Under the pieces are notes generated by a model. It saw only the letters and a program-made list of their open reading frames with translations, made no database searches and had not been told where the DNA came from. DNA of 64,000 bases, taken from contig OY855908.1 of the NCBI GenBank assembly GCA_963693305.1, positions 4,764,501 through 4,828,500 on the forward strand, in the 5' to 3' direction. The stretch's first letter is position 1. Each line of letters starts with the position of its first letter. Positions 23,501 to 36,800 of the stretch are shown here, one piece after another. The DNA is from Meandrina meandrites (taxonomy: Eukaryota; Cnidaria; Anthozoa; Scleractinia; Meandrinidae). A program made the position numbers and the translations under genes.

Positions 23501-24057
23501 CGCTCAAGAAAGCTATCGATAACTCAAACAATGAACAGAATAGTATAATCTGGCCTCATTGTGGTCTTTCTAAGCGTTGCGCAAATCTTTGATGTCTACG
23601 CTAGCTAGATATCGATGAAATGTATCTTACAAGTTTAAAAGATGAAAGTTGTCAGCCGCAGAGACACCGTAAAAATCCTGGGCGATAATCCACCGAAAAT
23701 CAACCTTTCCAAATTTAAGCTCAGACGCAAAAATCCTTTTCATAATGTGCCCGTTCAAATGTTTGCCCTTCGACTTAAAAAAGATATATACCTTTCCACG
23801 ATTTCAAGAGTTTTGAGTAGTTGTTTTGTGTGATCTTATATCGTTAGAGAGACTTGTGATTTTCATTCTGCGACTGAAGAACCTGTTTTGTTTCATATCG
23901 TTATGTAGAAGGTGTAACTTTTCAGCATTCTGAGTACGCCATTACTATCCTTTCCAAAAATAACCTGAAACATTTTTGAAACGTAAAGTGCTTTCCGAGA
24001 ATAGTCTTCCCCCTAAAATAAGCCTAAGGGCATATGGATGAAGTTTATGACATCTTT
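20521..24057. other. Intergenic region between FGF-A and FGF-B, left part
   Basis: No supported gene. It contains a poly-C tract at about 21320-21339 and a CTGATGA-bearing retroelement-end motif at 21508-21570. A possible short exon near 22673-22730 (acceptor TCTCGCAG, donor GAAG|GTAAGC) could be a 5' UTR exon but has no protein match. Confidence 0.45.
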
Positions 24058-24402
24058 TAATTGCAGTTTTCAGATAAGGGTGTTAGCTGGTTGTCCATAT
24101 GGTAGTAAGGTGGTTAAAGATCAAGTGACTCCGAAGTTTTCGCTCTCTTTAATTTAGATAACAAGAGGTTAGAAAAAAAAATGCTAAAAGTTATAAATTC
24201 CAGTGGGAAATCAATTGGAGTTAGATACCTTAATTGCAGTTTTCAGACAGGGGCGTCAGTGTTGTCTATATGTCAGTACGGTGGTTAAAGATCAAATGAC
24301 TCCCCACATTTCGCTCTTTTTAATTTAGATAACAACACATTCGAAAAGAAATGCTAAAAGCTATAAATTCCAGTGGGAAATCAACTCAAGTTGGATAATA
24401 TG
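24058..24402. repeat. Tandem duplication, two units of about 172 bases
   Basis: TTAATTGCAGTTTTCAGA begins at 24058 and again at 24230. Both units contain GGTGGTTAAAGATCAA and end with ATAAATTCCAGTGGGAAATC. The units are clearly diverged, so the event is not recent. The following 24403-26244 shows nothing coding apart from a candidate micro-exon noted under FGF-B. Confidence 0.8.
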
Positions 24403-26286
24403 AATGTACGTAGTTCAAATGAAAACTGTAGTACATAGTCAAACGCCTTGGATCACAAAACGTGTTTGGAATAATAATTGACTAGTGTAAACATTTAATG
24501 CAACGTGGATTCTGAAAGTTAGAAGTCGGCGTATTTACCAACATTCAAAAACTAATGTTGTCATAGCAACATGACAGTTTTAGATTGTCATTTTTAAAAA
24601 ACGTACATAATCTAACAAATTGTGTTTTCTACCCATTCACTTGGTGAAAGAACAACCCCTAAAATTTCATTTTTAAAATTACGTGTCGCCGAGCGTTACT
24701 TTTTCCAACTGATGAAAATCTAGCTATATGACGTCAGTAAAAACAATGAACAATCGTGATGAAAGCAGTTTATTGAAAGTTTTATACTCCTGAAGATAAT
24801 TTATGGAATTTTCTCTGACATTTATAACTAGTAAGGTGAGGAGGATACGCGTCATTCTGTAAAACACAATCAATCTAAACCGATAGAAAGTGATTTTTCT
24901 CTTCGTGGCTGGACGAACATTTTTATCAAATAAACCCACCAATGAAACTAATTTTTTCTGCCATTTACCCTAAACATTTGTTAAAATGAAATTGAACTTT
25001 ATGTTCACCATGATTAACTTTCTTTTCAGTTTAGTTTAAAAGAATCAGGAGCCGTGGAAAATAATTTTCTTGACGAGGCGCTAATTGCTATGTGCCTTTT
25101 GGCAAATGAGTCATTTTAGTACACATGTGTATACAACTTGCTTTCTCGTGCAATTTAAGGAATAAAATTTGCATTTTATAACCAGTATGATTCAGCGCAA
25201 GCTTTGTCGAATATAAATACAATTCCACCAGAACGTATCAACTAACCTATTTGAATAATCCATGAAAATCAGTAAGGTGATTTGTTTTCGTGATGAAAGT
25301 TTCGATATCTAATTTCAGAAGTAAAAGAAATTATTTCTTAAGCGCTGTCGGGCGCTAAGTAAGGTTATGACGTCATAGAAGTCATCAAAACTGATGTATA
25401 TTCCAGAGTGTTCAAATACGATTTTATTTATACGTCACCGGGAGTCTTAACTCATTTGTTACCATTAATCATTTTCTCAAAAAGCATCGAGTCACACACT
25501 GATAACAGAAAGGATCAATTTAATGTGTTTTGTGTAGGTAGATCTTATTGCACCAACTCGTAAAAATTTAGTCATTAATAAAATGGGTTTCGTAGTTATC
25601 AATGCATCGGCAGATGTCATCGTTTGTAAATTGCAATTATTGAGCGTTGACAACGCGAAAAGATTATCTGTCAGCAATTTTACTTTTTATTTGTTTGATT
25701 TTACCATAAAAGATTATTTAAGTAAAACATGGCGAAATTCACGGATTATTTTTGCGTGTTGAATACAATTAAAGACTTTGTTATTCTGGGACTTGACTAA
25801 GATTTTTATTACACGTTCAGTTATTGATGAAGCTCAAACTAGTTTGTAAGGAAATACAGCTGATTCACTCAGAATTTAAGTTCGAACAATTGCAACAAAG
25901 ATTCTTAAACCTTAAACAGAACTGGAGTAAAAAATATGCTTTTTCTAACTCAAGCTTGAACAAATGCTTGCGATTTTCTCGCGTCGATTAGGAGCGAGAA
26001 CTACAGCTTGTGACCTTGAAAAAAATTCACCATTTTGACCCACTCATATATGCAAGTTTTTAAATGCACATTAATGAGACCTGTAGTCAAAATTCTCGAC
26101 AGTTTTATTGTCTTTCTAAGTACCTGCTACTCAGCCGTGTCTTCATTAACGTCATGCACAAAGTGTCGCAACACTTTGCGTCACGTACCTTTCCGACAAA
26201 CGCAAATTTACTCTCTTAAGTGATGAAATTTTCCTTCTTGGTAGATAAACGAAATATTGCTGTTGTTGGTTCGTGAACGTTTTTAA

Positions 26287-29200
26287 ATGGACGCCAAGGC
26301 ACTCAAGACCCAAATGAATAGACGGTCTGATGTTGAAATCACGGCCCGGTGCGCTAAAACAAGAGAGTGGGTATTAACAAAGTCAGCGCTACTGCAGTCG
26401 AAGACCGTACATTGGTCCGCGGCGAAGATCAACCTTAATATTTTCTTTCTGAGGGATTCTGGTGTTACGGGTGAGCCCCAGAAGAGCACGGTTACAAGCG
26501 TGAAGCTGTTTGGTAAAAATCACTGGTTCCTGAGGCTACAAGATGATGGAAATGTCACTGGAACACGTGAACAGGGCAACGCTGAAGGTGCAGTAAAATA
26601 AGTTCTTTCATGTATAATATTTGCATGGTTGAACACGATTTGTATTGCCAAACAGTTTTCAGACCTAAGGTTTGACATAAGAAGTTCTAAAACGTGTTCG
26701 ACCGACTGAAGAATTTTAAAAACTATCGATGATATCAACACGAGATTCCTAAATTATTACACTTATGAATTGGAGCCAAAAAATGTAAAGGAACCGAACC
26801 CAATTATAAAGATAAAATTTTCCAGTTCAAGGTTAACATCACACAATTTTAAATATCGCACTGACTTACATGTAATATTAATAGGTGATATGATGAAAAT
26901 ATATGACGACTGTGCTGAAATATTGGACGCAAATAACTTTGTCTTTGAAACAACTTAAATCTAGTTGTACCAGTTCAGCATTAATATGTTTAGTGTTAGC
27001 TGTTCATGTTTAAAGTGATAAAAGAGATTAATTTAAATTGTTTTATGGTTAGGATCTTGATTGGATAAAAAATGATCATTATATATTATTGGCGAGTTAA
27101 AAACTTGTTAGTCAAATTACCCTTTTCAGTTAAGCAGGTAGCCAGCTGGCTTAAGTGATGAAATATCTGCTGTAGAAAGAACAAATTCTGCTTTGCCTGG
27201 ATGCGTTGATCTTCAGCTTACGGGAAGTGAAAACGGAAAACATAAGTATCTTGAAGATAATGCCGACAGTACTTTATTGTCGCTTCATGGCAATCGATAT
27301 CATTTCAGCACAAATTACTGAGAATATTCGCTGCATGTTTCTCTTCAAAACTTCAAGGTGAATCGAAGTTTGAAAATGTAAAAACCATGGACTACACTTT
27401 TTCCTTGATATAAGAACTTAATTCGGGCGTACGTGTTCTAAAGTTTCCTGTTTAGAAAAGCCCTTATTGAATCCTGTTATATCCGGTTATGGCTGACTTC
27501 CTCAACCGGTTGAACAGGAGGGAATTTACCTTAAAGGGAGGGACGAAAACTTCCACAAAAATAGGCAGCTGGACATCACATGAAAATAGTTCTTAAACAG
27601 TTTTCAGGAACTGAAAAAGTTAAGAATTAAAGAACGCGGAAAGTTTAAAATGTCAAACAATTTTTTTGGGAAAAACCCGCATTTATGTATTGCTGTGATA
27701 CAAACAAATGCTGTTGTCTGTTGTATCGACGGCCATATGAGAGCATTAAATATCAAGTTAGGGTAACCATTCAACACTTAGTTTGTTGCCAACTGGAAGT
27801 TGATATAAAGGTAAATAGACCGCCATTGCGAATTTTGAAAGCTGACGTTTCGAATGTTGGTTGTTCGTCGGAGCACGTCACTTTGCTCCGACGAAGGACT
27901 AACGTTCGAAACTCAGCTCAACAGTTTTTTAGAGACTAATAACTTTGTTATCCCGCCAATCGACGTCTCGTCTATCAACCTTCAGATCGTTAGACCAAAT
28001 TACAATATTAGAACAGTATAAGTTGCAGTCCTGTTGCAAGCGATTAGAAATGTTAGTATCATTTACAGAATAGCACTATAAATATATGACACTTAATTTT
28101 TCCAATAATTATTTCAAGACCGAAGTTTGGGTTGTTCAACATTAAATGTAGTAGAATACTCCGGAATATTTGTATTCAGGTTAACTGATCTTCGGAAATT
28201 TTCGGAAATCCTCGGAACTCATCGGAAGTCTTTGAACCAACTTTGGAATCTTTGAAGGTCCTCGAGCATCTGTAGGAATTTCTCTCAACACAATTTAAGT
28301 GTTGAGAGAACGCCCTGTTCACGTGATTGACTTAGACAGATTGTCTGAGCCAACCAGAATTCAGTAACTCTGTTACTGGGCATGTTGCTCCAAGCGTGGC
28401 CTGGATCGAGCTGAGTAGCCAAGCAAAGGAGCAAAAAAATGCATGTCGCGCAAGTCCTGGAACTGCTATAAATACGTCAGTATAAAGCACATTTTTAATT
28501 CAAATATTCAAGTAATTTGCTTGTACTTTTCTGAAAGTTTTGTGCATATTATGAAAATTATACAGCTGAGAAACAAAAATGACTTTTTCAGTTTAAATTA
28601 GTCCCGCTGAAATTTCCATTCTGTTAGGTCCAGGTGATAGGCAGTCATCCTCTCTCAACACACATATTTGAATCCTTACAGTAAAATTTATCCCTTATTT
28701 ACAAGTTTTTTAGTTTCAAAACAGAATCATCGCGCTTTAGCGCTTGGAAGATACTCTCGTGACCTTATCTCCCACAATGGAATAAATCTGTATAGATTAT
28801 AATCTGCAAGACAACGAATACTCAAAGCTGCGTATAGATATATTATTCTCATGGTGCATTCGAAAATTCTAGAAGGTTTATAGGAGCTTTGATAGATTGT
28901 ATCTCAAAAGAAATACGAATTCTCGGCTCAGATTTTATTTCACTCGTTTGCCTGACATATTTGATCAGTGCTCGCGTAGATAAATCCTTTGCTCCTCCAG
29001 CGGAGAGGGAATTACAACACTACTTGAGAAGTTCGGCAGTTTCCACCTCTGCAGAATGCGACTTCAGTTCTCCACATGTCCACCAGATTCCATTTGGAAA
29101 AAATCGCGATGCAACTCAAAGGCGAGGATAAAAGCCTATCTGGCTAACTGGAGTCGGTATAGATGACTGAAATTATGTTCTTGAACTGTTATTTAGTTTC

Positions 29201-32200
29201 TTCTTGTGAACATGACTGATCATGACTGGGCAGAATTTTGAATTTACTTTTCATTACAAAGTGAACAAACGATAAACCGAGATGGCTTCGCCACAACTCT
29301 TCAAATCCGAGTAAAAACTGAGAAGCTGTCTGCACGAATTGAGATCATTTCATGTACCCTAAAAAAAAGCTATAAAAAGCTAACAAATTGCACTCGACTC
29401 TGTAGAAACCGCAGGAAACCGATACAATTCCAAATAAATGTAACCGAGTCAACAACACTGAACCGAACATTATAATTTGGCATCCCTTTCTATACAAAAT
29501 GGCTGACAAAGTCCGAAGTTGACTGACGAAAGCGAGGAACGAGGTAACGACCTTCTCCTTTTGCTTTGTAACTTTCACGGTTTTATAACGCAAAGAAATC
29601 GTGATGAGTTCTTTCGTAAACACTGGCACTGTTTGTGCGGAATGTCTAGCTGTATGAGTCTGCTCTTTGTTGGCCCTTATTCAGGCAAATCAACGGAAGT
29701 TCCTGCTTTAATTTTAATACAGCGTGGTCTAAAAATACACAACTGTCTTTTCATAAATCTATTCTTTAATGTGTTTATTCAATTTTGTAATTCATATTGT
29801 TGCTTTGCTTACAGTCAACCTGCAGCTAGAGTCGATCGATGAAGGATTAGTGCACATTTACGGCCCTGAAGTGAAGCGATATCTTGCAATGGACAGCAAT
29901 GGAGGGCTGTTTTCCACGGTAAGCTAAATATCTTTGTCAATTCTTTTTCTGCTTACATTGCCTACCTTTTACCTAACTATACCATTTTCTATTAGCGATC
30001 GTTCATTAAGCAGAGTATTTCAAGTGTTTATTGCAACGACTCGCCATAGGTTTTTTGAAAGCTTAAATCAAAGTCGGAAGCAAGCGACTTTTTTCTTATA
30101 TGCGTTTTCCTGACCATAGAATTTTTACCCAAACAAGTTCAGTTTTAAGACTATTATGGTGATATACTTACAGTGATGGAGATTTATTTTCAAGGCCCGA
30201 ACGATATGAATTTACGCAGTTTAACTGCTCTCACTGCATGGATGACTTTTACTGTCTGTGTAAACTTGTGTTTTGCTTAATGCAAATATCTAAAAATACA
30301 ATTCGCGCCAATTCGCCAATTCGATATGAATTTCGCGTCATTATCATGGGTTACATTTAATCAGGGCCGGGGTTAAAGCATCATCAGTGGAAAAAGTAAA
30401 GTAGCTACATGGAACTTTAGACACACAAATTTACATTCTGCTTTACCGTTCCACCTTGTATGCCGACAAAGAACTGATTTCTAAGAACTCTCAGAGAATA
30501 ATTCAAAAAGATTTTATACGATAAAACTTTGTGATGAAACATTCAACGATGGTCAGTTTGGGCAAATCAAACGTGCTGTCGATAGTCTTATGGTATAAGA
30601 AAATTGATCAGTATCATCGATACGATGAAGTACTGAGAGAATTTACAGAATCCTTTTCAATTTGTAAGAGAAATGCTATTGGAGCGAACTGTTTTCAACT
30701 TGAGAATTTCGAACAGCAATTCTTTTTGCTTGCGTAGTAGAAAGCTAAAGCAGTCGGTCGATCGAAATTCGGCCCTTTAGATAGTGATTGACTGATGAGT
30801 GTCAGTTCTACCCTGATATGGCTAAAACATAGCAATGCTTGTGGGGTCGTGCTTGGTCTATGAGATGAAAGCCTGATGGCGACCAAACAGAGTAAACAGT
30901 TGAGTTTTTCAGAGTGAACTGATGCCGTTGACTTAATGAATTATACCTTGTTGTTATTGAAGTGATTCTCAGGTAGTTTAGAAATATGTTGTGGTTGAAT
31001 ATTTTTGGCAATGTTCTTGATGTCAGCTACAGCAAAGCTTTCTAGTTGCACCCTCAGCCTCCCACAGATTCCATCAGAAATCCAGCACATTAACAATACT
31101 GAGAAGTTTTCAGGTCAACTCGTCAAGCCCCGAATTTTTATCAAACCAGCATGTCTGATCTTTTAGCCACCCCTGGTTAAAAAATATAATCAAACGTTTT
31201 GCCTAAAGAGAACAATATTGCGATTGTTTACAACTGGTTCAACCGAAATCGATGCACTATGAAACCAAAATTATTGATCACTGTTTATAGTTCCTCCCTT
31301 TTACAATAGTCAGGCTTTGATCTTCAGTTTGGACAAGAAAATCCTACGCACCACTATGTTCTAAAAGATCACTTTTTTATTAGCAGAATATCTTACTTTA
31401 AGAGTTATGTCATATAGCAGTATAAACCCACTTATTCTCAAGTTTTATTTGCGTTTCGTATGGCATTCCATTCCTTGAAAATCCACGAAGAAAAATGTTA
31501 TGTATGCAAAACAACTGTCTGAAAGGCAAACATCTAGTATACGTTCAATAGTGACTGAAATTCAAAGCTATGTTGCGTTGTCTTTCAAACTTTCTTGTTT
31601 TAAGATCGTTCGATATATTCCAACAACAAAGAGGTGAATTAAACTGCTGAAACGCCAATGGCTTCCAATTTAGTCAGTATTACGATGGAAACTCAGACTC
31701 GAGAGGTGTTTTGACATTTGTTTCTGAAAGATTTTTTACAGCGCTGCTTATCAAAACACAATACTCCTTTTGCACTAATCCCAGCTTTCTCTTCTACGGC
31801 AGTTCCAGAAATCGATGTTTGAAATTCAGCAAAACCTTTCCCTCCTCTCTCACCCCATGGCTCAATCTTGATATAAAAAAATACTCAAATATCCTAAACC
31901 GTATATTTATATAACTATGTGGTTATAAAAATAAAAATTAAAGAATACTTTTATTTCCAGAATTTTCTACTCGACTAGTATTCTTCACTTTTTCTTATCA
32001 AATACACAGATTAATCATGTATACATTATCTCACTTTCTTTAATGCTGATAAATATTGGTATTGCCGGCCACCTTAGGCAGTAATATTGACTCTTGTTTT
32101 CAGTCAGTGAGCCATGAATATTTTTTGTTCTTGGCGCTAAGAATAGTAACCAATATATTTGTCCAAAGAAAACCGCAATGACAAACTTGTAAATTTGCCA

Positions 32201-34148
32201 ATATGCACAGGGTTTGACACTGTGTCAAGGACGTCTGCCGAAATTAAAATTGTTACTGTATAAAATATCAAAGCGCGACACTATCAAAACAGCATTTCAA
32301 AGACACCGACCATTGATTTCGCGTCTTTGTGATATACCGCTTCCTTAAGTTGGAAAACCAATCAAAGCGAAACAAAGAATATCAGGTGACGTGTACGTAG
32401 TTGAACATGCGAATTGCTTGGACATGTTACATACCTACCGATAAAAATATAACTGATTTTCAGGTATGTAAGTCTTCTTTTACTAACAAGTGTGCAAAAC
32501 GATTGTTATCAGAATCGATTTTGCAAAGTCTAGATTGTGTATCAATGAACATTAAAAAGTAAAGTCAAATTTCACGTGTGGAACTAAGAACGTTAGATTT
32601 GTCACGTGATGACACCATGGTTTACCCAGACTCGCCAAGAGACCACCTGACGCCAAATAAAATTATTTGTATGACTGTGTTACAAATTAAGATAGTTACT
32701 TCAGAATGACAATAATAACCATTTATTAAGTTTACCTACGGTCCGACGTCAACGAAAAGATGGCTAAAACAATGAAATTTTTATCTCCTTTGGGTTTTGA
32801 GGTTTATTTATATCAAACACCTCCAATATTGTTTCAGTGCAAACCAACTGTCTAATATCCACCTATTGTTTTGTTCCAGGGGTGTAAACCCACATTTCAG
32901 AGAGTTTAAGTTTTCTGGTTCACCGCTGAAGCTCTAAAACAGTTAGAAGCTAAGCAGCTTACACATTTTGCAGCAGTTTATTATCACTTGCGAATCATTA
33001 TGTATATTTGCGATAAAAATTTCATACAAATCCTTATATTTCTCGTCGATTTGTCATGTTGGTAGTCTGGATTAATGCGATATCATGCATAACCAATAAT
33101 TAACGTAACCTTGAGTTGCGTAAGTTACAAAAACAAATACAATTGAAGCTTTCCTTAAATAACTTTGCATATGGCAAGTTTCTTCGCCAAAGAATTACAA
33201 AGATTAACCTAAAGCTAGCGTGTGCCGAACAGAAAGATTCTGATGAAAGTCTTATTTCAAGAAGTTGGTCGTGTGTGCTATCACGCGTTAAAAATCTGCT
33301 CGGATAGAACACGTGACCCGACGTTTGCACGTGAACGGGTTCCAAGAATACCAGGAATGAAAATGACATGTTTTCTAAAATCAAAATATTACACGAAGAG
33401 CCAAAAGGTGCCAGTGCAAAAAGCGCTAAAGATGAGACACATACCACCCCAATCTTTAACATGTTTAATTCGGAGGCACAGTGTAGAAAAGAACAAAGTA
33501 CAAAAGTACACGAGTTCAAACTCTAGCTCTCGTTTGGCCTTTAACTCTCACTCGCCGACCCTCTTATCGAGAGTCGTGGAGCGTTTTTTCTTGCTTGTGG
33601 CTCATGGCCACAAAGGCCTTGTCATTCACTACTTAGTTCTATGCTTGCCTTTGTGTAGAGGTGTAGAATACTCATGCAAATTGTGACAAATGATAAGTAT
33701 TATAAGAATTACTTCCATTTGAGGTGGTTGTGATAATCTAGAAACTTTTCAGTTTCTAGATTATATTCAAAATATACTAAATACTACTTTCTATAAATGT
33801 GTAATATTTCAGCGTTCGGAATTTAAATATAAATCAGCATAAACAAGCACTAAATCTGTTTTACTTGGATTACGCTTTAACATCAAGGTCCTAAGTTCTG
33901 GGCTCCTCTCCTTCCATATTAAGATTTAACATTCATTTGCATTCTTGTTTATTTTGCAGAAAAGCAAGACAGACAGCACAATTTTCAAGCACGTGATAAG
34001 AGCCAATGGCTTCCACACGTTTTCTTCGCATAAATACTACAGGGACACGCCGCATGACATGTTCATTGCTCTGAAGAAGGATGGTCATCCGAGGAAAGGA
34101 AACAAAACGTGTCGGCTCCACAAAGGATCTCAGTTTTTAATCATTTAA
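26287..34148 (+). CDS. Fibroblast growth factor B (197 aa from the only open ATG; no signal peptide in that frame)
   Basis: Coding exons are 26287-26587, 29815-29918 and 33960-34148, with phases 1 and 0 and introns of 3.2 and 4.0 kb. The core is evident: VKLFGKNHWFLRLQDDGNVTGT, VNLQLESIDEGLVHIYG, RYLAMDSNGGLFST, DSTIFKHVIRANGFHTFSS and MFIALKKDGHPRKGN. The middle exon is 104 nt, as in FGF-A and FGF-C. The first donor (GAAG|GTGCAG) is weak, but it is the site that keeps phase and core length equal to FGF-A. The frame is closed by TAA at 26284-26286 directly before the ATG. Upstream of that stop, in the same frame and just after a TTCCTTCTTGGTAG acceptor at 26244, INEILLLLVRERF resembles the start of the signal-peptide exon in the paralogs. 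So the product may have lost its signal peptide, or the gene may be decaying. It is tail to tail with FGF-C. Confidence 0.8.
27841..27918. repeat. Foldback with CGACGAAGG...TTCGAAAC ends, in FGF-B intron
   Basis: GCTGACGTTTCGAATGTTGG and TTCGTCGGAG on the left pair inverted with CTCCGACGAAGGACTAACGT and TCGAAACTCAGC on the right. The CGAAAC end resembles the termini of Penelope-like and other retroelements. Confidence 0.6.
28100..28310. repeat. TCGGAA-rich stretch and short hairpin in FGF-B intron
   Basis: The run CTTCGGAAATTTTCGGAAAT with later CTCGGAAC and ATCGGAAGTC is a diverged short repeat. It is followed by a TCTCTCAACAC/GTGTTGAGAGA hairpin at about 28277-28303. The rest of the first FGF-B intron holds no recognised exon. 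Confidence 0.4.
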
Positions 34149-36621
34149 CAACATAAACATTGTTGTCAGCTACATATTCTTCTAACTAGTTTCTGAACAT
34201 TTAAACACTTCCCTTTAGCTAGAAGAATGTGGAAATGGACATTGTTTGTTTTCTGTTTTTGGCACGATTTCGGGAAGCTTCCGAAACGATCACAGAAAAC
34301 TCAATAATGATGACTTGGTTTTGTATTCGACAAATTACAGACATTATTTATCAAAGAAAACTTTATTTAATTGAGTTTGATGTTGTGTGTGGAGGAAAGA
34401 AATAACTGCGTAAAGGATCACTTTAATTGTGGAGTCAGTACAAAACGGATATTCGAAAAAATAAACAGAAATTACCGAGAAAATAGTAGAAATAAAAAAT
34501 GAAAGAATATTTATTATTTATGATCCACATTTACAAGGAAATATAATTTATATTACGTCTGTTTCTAACAAAGTATTGTCAGGAATAAATTGTCTGCTTG
34601 AACTTACGTATATATTGCACAGAACTGCACTGCAAGGATAAAATACGAGCTTAATAAAAACATGGATTGTTATTGTAAAAAAAAGAGAGAGGCTGATTGT
34701 ATTATTGCGAAACATTGTTGAGCTCACAGTAGTGACGCAAATAAAAGTACAAAACTGAAATTAGATGTTAGATTATTGAAAGTCACGATTTTTTAGCACA
34801 TGGGTGATCTAGTCATGCAATGAGATTTACTAATGGACGGTAATGGTACTCAATCACTCGGCTCCATTTTGTTAAACAATTAATTTTTTGGCTTTTATAT
34901 TTTCACTGAATTGGCTTTATTTTTGTGTGAATTTTCAAGAAATGCATGGAATCCACCGACCCCACTTTACTTACAATGATTCAGCTGTCATTAGGTGAAA
35001 AGAATACTTAAGAAAATGATCTATTCAGACACATAAGCCGCAAAAGAGAATTACTTTTTTAATGCCCAATCCATTCACGAAAGGCATATTTCAGAATTTA
35101 CCGGGCTTTTACAGTAATCTAAAGCTCTATTTCCCATTTGACACACTTATATACTGTTTTTAGCGCTTTTTCAGAGAATATGGCGGTATACATTCTCAAC
35201 AACTAGTTTTCGTTTTTTTTTCTTCTCCTTTGTACTTTACTGAAGTGATTCCTTGGCCACCTCGAAGGCTATCATCAGCAAAACAATGTCTCAATTGAAA
35301 CAACAAGAGCTTCGCTTAACCAAATTTCGTGCGCTCTATTTCAAATGGCTAACAGTATTGAAGAATCTTTGTTCATTGACAGGCTTACGTGACTACCCCA
35401 CGGTCGATAACGGCATTTTGAAGTGGAGAACTAATATCAGTTGTAGTCAGCGTTTCTGTGTTCATTCGGCTTTGGATAAGTAGCCGAAAGACCAATTGTT
35501 TTAATAGTTATACAAACAGAGTCATCGCCAACAGAACTGTTACAGAATCGAATAAAAAACTAGTGCTATGTTCTTTAACAACTGTTAAAGCCATTATGTT
35601 GTCTGTTTGGACAAGCAAAGCCAATCGTGACCAGCGCCTTCTTTTCCCGCGATTGCGTGTCACCAGTTACATGCTTTTCGCTTGGAGATTTGATTGGCTA
35701 ATTTATTGCATTTTGCCGCGCTAGTGATTAACACCGTGAGTACTTTAGTTTTCGTTCCACTACAGTAATTAGAAACCGCTTTTCTCCCAACAGTTTTGTA
35801 CCCCGAAGAAGGCAGCATTGCCGCAACGTCGACACAATAATATATATGAGAGCAGCGTAGAAATTTACCAATTTTTCTTTTAACATTTAGTATCTACGCT
35901 GCGCAAGGTAGTTTCAATCTTTATCACTCATATTCCACATCTCTTCAGTAACTTATTCGCAGTTCCCATTAACCACTGCATTAACTTCAAACAATGTTGA
36001 ACTAAACGATTTATTCACATCAGCCACCAAAGGGCCTCTCTTACAACTAATGGATTTTAAATAAATTCCTTTGTTTTCTTCCGAACTATTAAAAACCTTC
36101 AGCGTCCACATTAAACGGTAATTTGTTCATTTGGCTACCTTTTGGAGCAAAAGAAGATACTTGAGGATAAAAACATTTTCTAGTGAAGTGGGTAATTTGT
36201 TTGGCATTTGAAAATTGTGCTAAATTGCACTTGCCTTATGAACTTTGCAATTTTTTACGTAAAGTTTTCAAATATGCATTCGAAACGGAAATCTTTAAAT
36301 GACACAAGCTTAGCTCAGACTATATGTGGCTGACTTAAAGTATTCGGTCTACCATGCCATCGACTGAACTACAGACTAGTACACAGAAATAAACGAGAAA
36401 ACTTTCTGCGACAAAGAAGTCAGTTTTACTCGCACAACAAAACTTGACGAGTTTTGTGTCTTTAAGAAGCCTCCGTGTTGAGAAGCCTGTCACGTGAACA
36501 TTTTTTCCGAAAAGCTTTACAATAAGCATGGGAATTATACTTGCTCGTGCGAAATAGGATTAAGATTTACTGTCAGGTCGAAGCAAAAAGCTTTGAAAAC
36601 ATGCTGGGTGACACTGCGATT
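34149..36621. other. Intergenic region between FGF-B and FGF-C (left part)
   Basis: No supported gene. AATAAA at about 34460-34465 could be the FGF-B poly(A) signal. A CCCCGAAGAAGGCAGCATTG motif at 35800 followed by CCGCAACGTCGAC resembles a retroelement end. Confidence 0.4.
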
Positions 36622-36800
36622 GCTCGTCGACTACGACCAGTTTCTCTTTTGCTCCGCTAAAATCCGTGGGGACGAACACGAGTTACGAAAAGCACAGGCG
36701 CTCGCGCTTCTCACAACTCGCAGCTCGCGGCTCGCGGCTTCGCTCTCTATTATTGCGGATTTTAGAGCTAAAGAGAAACTGCTCGCAGTCTAGATTGCTC
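36622..36800. repeat. Foldback element, arms of about 45 bases
   Basis: GACCAGTTTCTCTTTTGCTC and CGCTAAAATCCG on the left pair inverted with GCGGATTTTAGAGCTAAAG and AGAAACTGCTCGCAGTC on the right. Between the arms is a CTCGCGGCTCGCGGCT run. The frame across it is not a gene. Confidence 0.65.

Noticed and set aside
33222..33686. 154-codon plus-strand ORF inside the last FGF-B intron
   Set aside because: The composition is not protein-like, there is no domain, and overlapping frames are open on the other strand (33100-33519).
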